The notes under the pieces are model-generated. The model saw nothing but the letters and a program-made list of their open reading frames with translations. It was not told the origin of the DNA and did no database searches. From JAITWN01 sp964388175 (GTDB lineage: Bacteria; Pseudomonadota; Gammaproteobacteria; SZUA-140), in NCBI GenBank assembly GCA_964388175.1, contig CAYLYS010000085.1:1-8364 (forward strand): DNA of 8,364 bases, read 5' to 3'. Shown in pieces: positions 6,057 through 8,364 of this stretch (positions are counted from its first letter, which is position 1; each line of letters starts with the position of its first letter). The position numbers and the translations under genes are program-made.

Positions 6057-6096
6057 CGCCGCCACCCGCCCGCTGCGAAGCAGGCGGGTGGCGGCG
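6057..6096. repeat. Perfect 14-bp inverted repeat (strong hairpin)
   Basis: CGCCGCCACCCGCC (6057-6070) is exactly complementary to GGCGGGTGGCGGCG (6083-6096), with a 12-base loop that can itself pair CTGC/GCAG. It begins 57 bases after the rhodanese stop. No T-run follows on either strand, so it is not a standard intrinsic terminator. It could stall polymerase, protect the mRNA 3' end or be an extragenic palindrome of a dispersed family. Confidence 0.85.
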
Positions 6097-6292
6097 AGTA
6101 CGCCGGCGGAAGCAATCCCCGGCGACCCGAGCCAGCCGATCGAGACCGCACACACGACCTTCTGCGCACCGGCAGCGCGCGCCGCGGCTGGCAGCCCGGA
6201 ATGACTTCACACCCGCGCGCGAATCGGCCTATCGCGCCGATCCTCTTCCTGTCACTTTGCCCGGTGCGGCGTGCGGCCCCCGATCCATGCCT

Positions 6293-6298
6293 TATAAT
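6293..6298 (+). promoter_or_regulatory. Consensus -10 box upstream of the MotA-like gene
   Basis: TATAAT matches all six -10 positions in otherwise very GC-rich sequence, in the right orientation and 131 bases before the MotA-like ATG. No acceptable -35 lies 16-18 bases upstream, where the sequence is GC-rich. If used, transcription would start near 6305 and leave a leader of about 125 bases. An activator-dependent promoter is possible. Confidence 0.38.
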
Positions 6299-6429
6299 GG
6301 GGCAGACACCTTGCGCCCGGCCGCGCCCGGTGCGCGGCGCCCTCCATCGGACTCGCCGTCACAGCCCCCTGACAGACACCTGGGCGCCGCCCCGGGACCG
6401 AAAAATTCTAGACCGAGCGTAATCACCCG

Positions 6430-7464
6430 ATGGCCAATCAAGCCGGGCTGGTGCCCGAACATCCCTTTCGCACGATCCTGCTGTGGCTGGTCTGGGCCGC
6501 GACGGCGGTCGCCACTTATGTCCTGCTCTATCTCGATACCAATCTGTGGAAACACGTCCTGGAGGACCGCAGCCGCGTCGCCATCGTCATCCTGGTGATG
6601 TTCCTGATGGGAGCGGGGTTGAGCCTCAATCTGGCCATCACGCTGACCAAGGAAGCCAAGCAGGCCCTGCGTCTGGGCAGGATCGTGCGCGAACAAAGCC
6701 TGGCGGAGGTCGATCCCAGGCACGGCCGTTTCGCCGTCCAGCGCTTCTTCGCCATGCTCAAGGCCGTGGTCGCCGGCAATACGCGGCCCGATGTCGACAC
6801 GCTGATCGAAGTGGAACTCGATCGCTACCAGCGTCGCAGCGACGCCGTCGGCGTCATCGGCAATCTGCTCATCACCCTCGGCCTCATCGGCACCGTCATC
6901 GGCCTGACCTTCACGCTGACCGGACTCACCACCGCGCTCGACTCCCTGCAGGAAAATCATCAGGAACTGATCCACGGCCTGGAACGCGCCATGCGCGGCA
7001 TGGGCACCGCCTTCTACACCACGCTGCTCGGCTCCGTACTCGGCGGCGTGCTGCTGCGCATCTTCTCGCTCATCACCAGCCACGGCATCAGCGACCTGTC
7101 CGACACGCTCAAGCGTATTTTCATCTTCTGCACCCGCGATATCGGCCCCTCGCCCGAACGCGACATGCGCCTGCTCAACGAGGAAGTGCTGATACTCAGC
7201 GACAACTGCCGCGTGCTGCGCGATGCACTCAACGATACCAGGTCCGCCATGCTCGCCTTCCGTGAAACCGCCAGTGAGCTGCATCGGCTCGGCAGCAACG
7301 AGGACAAGCCGGACAAAACGCTGCGCGACTCCGTCATATTGCAGATGTACTACAGCGATCTGCTGCGCGATGAAATCAAGCTGATGAACCGCGTCAACCG
7401 CTCCTGGTGGACACGCCTGCTCCATGTCCGGCGGCGCCCGCGGCGGCGCGACAAACCCTCCTGA
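6430..7464 (+). CDS. MotA/TolQ/ExbB-family proton-channel membrane protein
   Basis: Probable pentamer-forming subunit of an ion-driven inner-membrane motor, by family analogy. Of 344 residues, four hydrophobic segments are visible: about 14-36, 50-71, 141-166 and 193-216. The last two carry the family core (GLIGTVIGLTFTLTGL, then MGTAFYTTLLGSVLGGVLL), with the Gly/Thr-rich packing of MotA, TolQ and ExbB. Segments 2 and 3 enclose a charged cytoplasmic loop (72-140). After helix 4 comes a polar, probably helical tail of about 128 residues (217-344) ending in a basic stretch (VRRRPRRRDK). The tail is longer than in ExbB or TolQ. The ATG at 6430 is the first start after an in-frame stop at 6409; its ribosome-binding site is poor. 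Six bases separate it from the VWA gene, so the two are surely coupled. Function is unknown; the family call is firm. Confidence 0.88.
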   Translation: MANQAGLVPEHPFRTILLWLVWAATAVATYVLLYLDTNLWKHVLEDRSRVAIVILVMFLMGAGLSLNLAITLTKEAKQALRLGRIVREQSLAEVDPRHGRFAVQRFFAMLKAVVAGNTRPDVDTLIEVELDRYQRRSDAVGVIGNLLITLGLIGTVIGLTFTLTGLTTALDSLQENHQELIHGLERAMRGMGTAFYTTLLGSVLGGVLLRIFSLITSHGISDLSDTLKRIFIFCTRDIGPSPERDMRLLNEEVLILSDNCRVLRDALNDTRSAMLAFRETASELHRLGSNEDKPDKTLRDSVILQMYYSDLLRDEIKLMNRVNRSWWTRLLHVRRRPRRRDKPS

Positions 7465-7470
7465 TCCGTC

Positions 7471-8241
7471 ATGGCCAAACCTCGCCAGTCGACGCCAGTC
7501 AACAATTACGAGCTGTTCACCGACATCGCTCTGCTGATGCTGGCGACCTTCATCTTCCTGCTGGTGCTGATGCTGATCACGGCGCGCTTCTCCGATCAGG
7601 AGGAGGCGCCGCAACTCAAGACCCAGATCGAGCAATTGAACCAGCAGCTCGACGCGGCAAACGAGGCCGAGGCGGCGCTGCGCGCGGACTTCAGGCGCGT
7701 TGTGGAAAACGATCCCAACGGGCAGCTCAGCTACATCCTCGACGCGGCCAGCGTGGGCAAAAAGGATTTCGACCTGTTCATACAGGGCTTGCAGGATCTC
7801 CCGGGCGAAACCGTCCACCTGGTGGTGGACGCATCCGGCTCGATGCACGGCATGTCCTCTTTTCTCATCCCCATCCTCCGGCACATCATCATCCGCTCCG
7901 GCAAGCGCCTGAACGCGCTGACCTGGTTCGTCGACGATCGCGCCGAAACCTACACCGGCAACATGGGCCAGTTGCTCGATCAGCTGATGAGCGACGCGCC
8001 CTTCGCCGGCAACAACGAAACGATCGGCGCCGCCTTCCGGTCAGCGGCGGCGCAGGCGCCGCCGCCGGGCGCCTACATGCTGATCGGCGACGAACCCTCG
8101 GTGGACAAGATCCACTACAAAGGCATCCCCAGCCCGGTCTTCACCCTGCCGCTCGGGCGCTCGGATCCGAAAACCGAGGAAACCTACCTCGAACTCGCGG
8201 AACAGACCGGGGGCAAAATGCTCGTGCTCGACTTCAAATGA
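7471..8241 (+). CDS. MotB/ExbD-like membrane-anchored VWA-domain protein
   Basis: I do not recognise this as a named protein. The 256 residues show a short polar N-terminus, then one membrane helix (about 18-37) starting FTDIALLMLATFIFLL. Asp18 lies near the cytoplasmic end of that helix, as in MotB, ExbD and TolR, where the aspartate carries protons. A coiled-coil segment follows (about 45-80; QLKTQIEQLNQQLDAANEAE). A von Willebrand factor A domain spans about 113-256, with a complete metal site: DASGS (Asp120, Ser122, Ser124), Thr184 in NNETIG and Asp207 in IGDEP. The expected VWA strands VHLVVD, ALTWFVDD and AYMLIGD are present. With the helix oriented as in MotB, the VWA domain would be periplasmic, replacing the usual OmpA-like peptidoglycan-binding domain. 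Translation is probably coupled to the upstream channel gene; no separate strong ribosome-binding site is seen. mutS starts 38 bases downstream. Confidence 0.86.
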   Translation: MAKPRQSTPVNNYELFTDIALLMLATFIFLLVLMLITARFSDQEEAPQLKTQIEQLNQQLDAANEAEAALRADFRRVVENDPNGQLSYILDAASVGKKDFDLFIQGLQDLPGETVHLVVDASGSMHGMSSFLIPILRHIIIRSGKRLNALTWFVDDRAETYTGNMGQLLDQLMSDAPFAGNNETIGAAFRSAAAQAPPPGAYMLIGDEPSVDKIHYKGIPSPVFTLPLGRSDPKTEETYLELAEQTGGKMLVLDFK

Positions 8242-8279
8242 AACCGACGGACAGACCGTAGCCTGCGGAACACTCATCC

Positions 8280-8364
8280 ATGGACCATATCACTTCGCCC
8301 GCGCACACACCGATGATGCGCCAGTATCTGCGCATCAAGGCCGAGCACCCCGACCTGCTGCTGT
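8280..8364 (+). CDS. mutS: DNA mismatch repair protein MutS, first 28 residues (continues past window)
   Basis: Mismatch-recognition ATPase of post-replicative repair. Only the N-terminus is visible, but HTPMMRQYLRIKAEHPDLLL is the near-invariant opening of bacterial MutS, in which M-M-x-Q-Y-x-x-I-K precedes the mismatch-binding domain. The ATG at 8280 gives the usual short leader before this motif. A GCGGAAC stretch about 10 bases upstream is a weak ribosome-binding site. It follows the VWA gene by 38 bases with no hairpin between them, so read-through from the channel/VWA unit is likely. Confidence 0.93.
   Translation, partial: MDHITSPAHTPMMRQYLRIKAEHPDLLL

Larger units (their letters stand above)
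6001..6429. other. 429-base intergenic region without a convincing gene
   Basis: It separates the suhB-rhodanese unit from the MotA-like/VWA unit. I see a perfect 14-bp inverted repeat (6057-6096) and a smaller hairpin, ATCGGC/GCCGAT (6223-6241), followed by a pyrimidine tract that may act as a weak plus-strand terminator. I also see a consensus -10 box (6293-6298). Near-identical direct repeats CTCACGCCAGC (6016-6026) and CTCACACCAGC (6032-6042) are present, and CAGACACCT occurs twice (6303-6311 and 6373-6381). Open frames crossing it have Arg/Pro-rich or unmatched translations and no good start signals. Confidence 0.7.

Noticed and set aside
6036..6209. A short minus-strand frame of about 57 codons with a fairly hydrophobic translation (VVCAVSIGWLGSPGI...)
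   Set aside because: It has no good start or ribosome-binding site, shows no recognised family, and runs through the perfect inverted repeat. A gene remnant cannot be excluded, but there is nothing to support one.
6223..6241. 6-bp hairpin followed by a pyrimidine tract as a rho-independent terminator for the suhB-rhodanese unit
   Set aside because: The stem is short and the following tract is CT-mixed, not a run of T, so it is mentioned only as a weak possibility in the intergenic entry.
6292..7884. A 530-codon minus-strand frame opposite the channel and VWA genes
   Set aside because: It is the reverse image of membrane-protein codons (rich in Asp, Glu, His and Gln) and crosses the boundary between two real genes.
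6430..8364. Calling the channel/VWA pair a Zorya-type defence system
   Set aside because: No helicase or nuclease partner (ZorC, ZorD, ZorE) follows. The second protein has a VWA domain, not the OmpA-like domain of ZorB, and mutS comes next.

Overview
The window is chromosomal DNA of high GC content with dense, housekeeping-type coding. It most likely comes from a non-enteric gammaproteobacterium. The main support is the gene order suhB (+) / trmJ - cysE - iscR - iscS ... iscA ... ndk (-), which is the order I know from Pseudomonas-type genomes, together with IscR and IscA proteins whose key cysteines fall at the same residue numbers as in E. coli. I cannot name the genus. Nothing here looks like an insertion sequence, phage, tRNA, rRNA or CRISPR array.

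Region 1 (1-4230, minus strand). Reading leftward, the order is trmJ (tRNA Cm32/Um32 methyltransferase), cysE (serine O-acetyltransferase), iscR (Fe-S sensing repressor), an IscS/NifS-type cysteine desulfurase, iscA (A-type Fe-S carrier) and the start of ndk, which runs off the left edge. CysE makes the precursor of cysteine, the desulfurase takes sulfur from cysteine, IscA carries clusters and IscR senses them. The iscR promoter is unusually readable: a -35/-10 pair lies inside a 25-bp imperfect palindrome resembling a type 1 IscR site, with four tandem 11-bp repeats just upstream. The genes normally found between iscS and ndk (iscU, hscB, hscA, fdx, iscX) are missing, so this is a reduced isc locus.

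Region 2 (4231-6000, plus strand). Divergent from trmJ, suhB (inositol monophosphatase family) is followed after 12 bases by a two-domain rhodanese with an active loop of the CxTHxR type known from Azotobacter RhdA. A sulfur carrier enzyme beside an isc locus may extend the sulfur-handling theme.

Region 3 (6001-6429). This 429-base stretch has no convincing gene. It holds a perfect 14-bp inverted repeat and a consensus -10 box.

Region 4 (6430-8364, plus strand). A two-gene unit precedes mutS, whose first 28 codons are in the window. The first gene encodes a four-helix MotA/TolQ/ExbB-type proton-channel subunit with an extended C-terminal tail. The second encodes a protein with a MotB/ExbD-like single membrane helix carrying an aspartate, then a coiled coil and a von Willebrand factor A (VWA) domain with an intact metal-binding (MIDAS) motif, in place of the usual peptidoglycan-binding domain. 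I do not recognise this pair as a named system. It is the best candidate in the window for an undescribed ion-driven machine.
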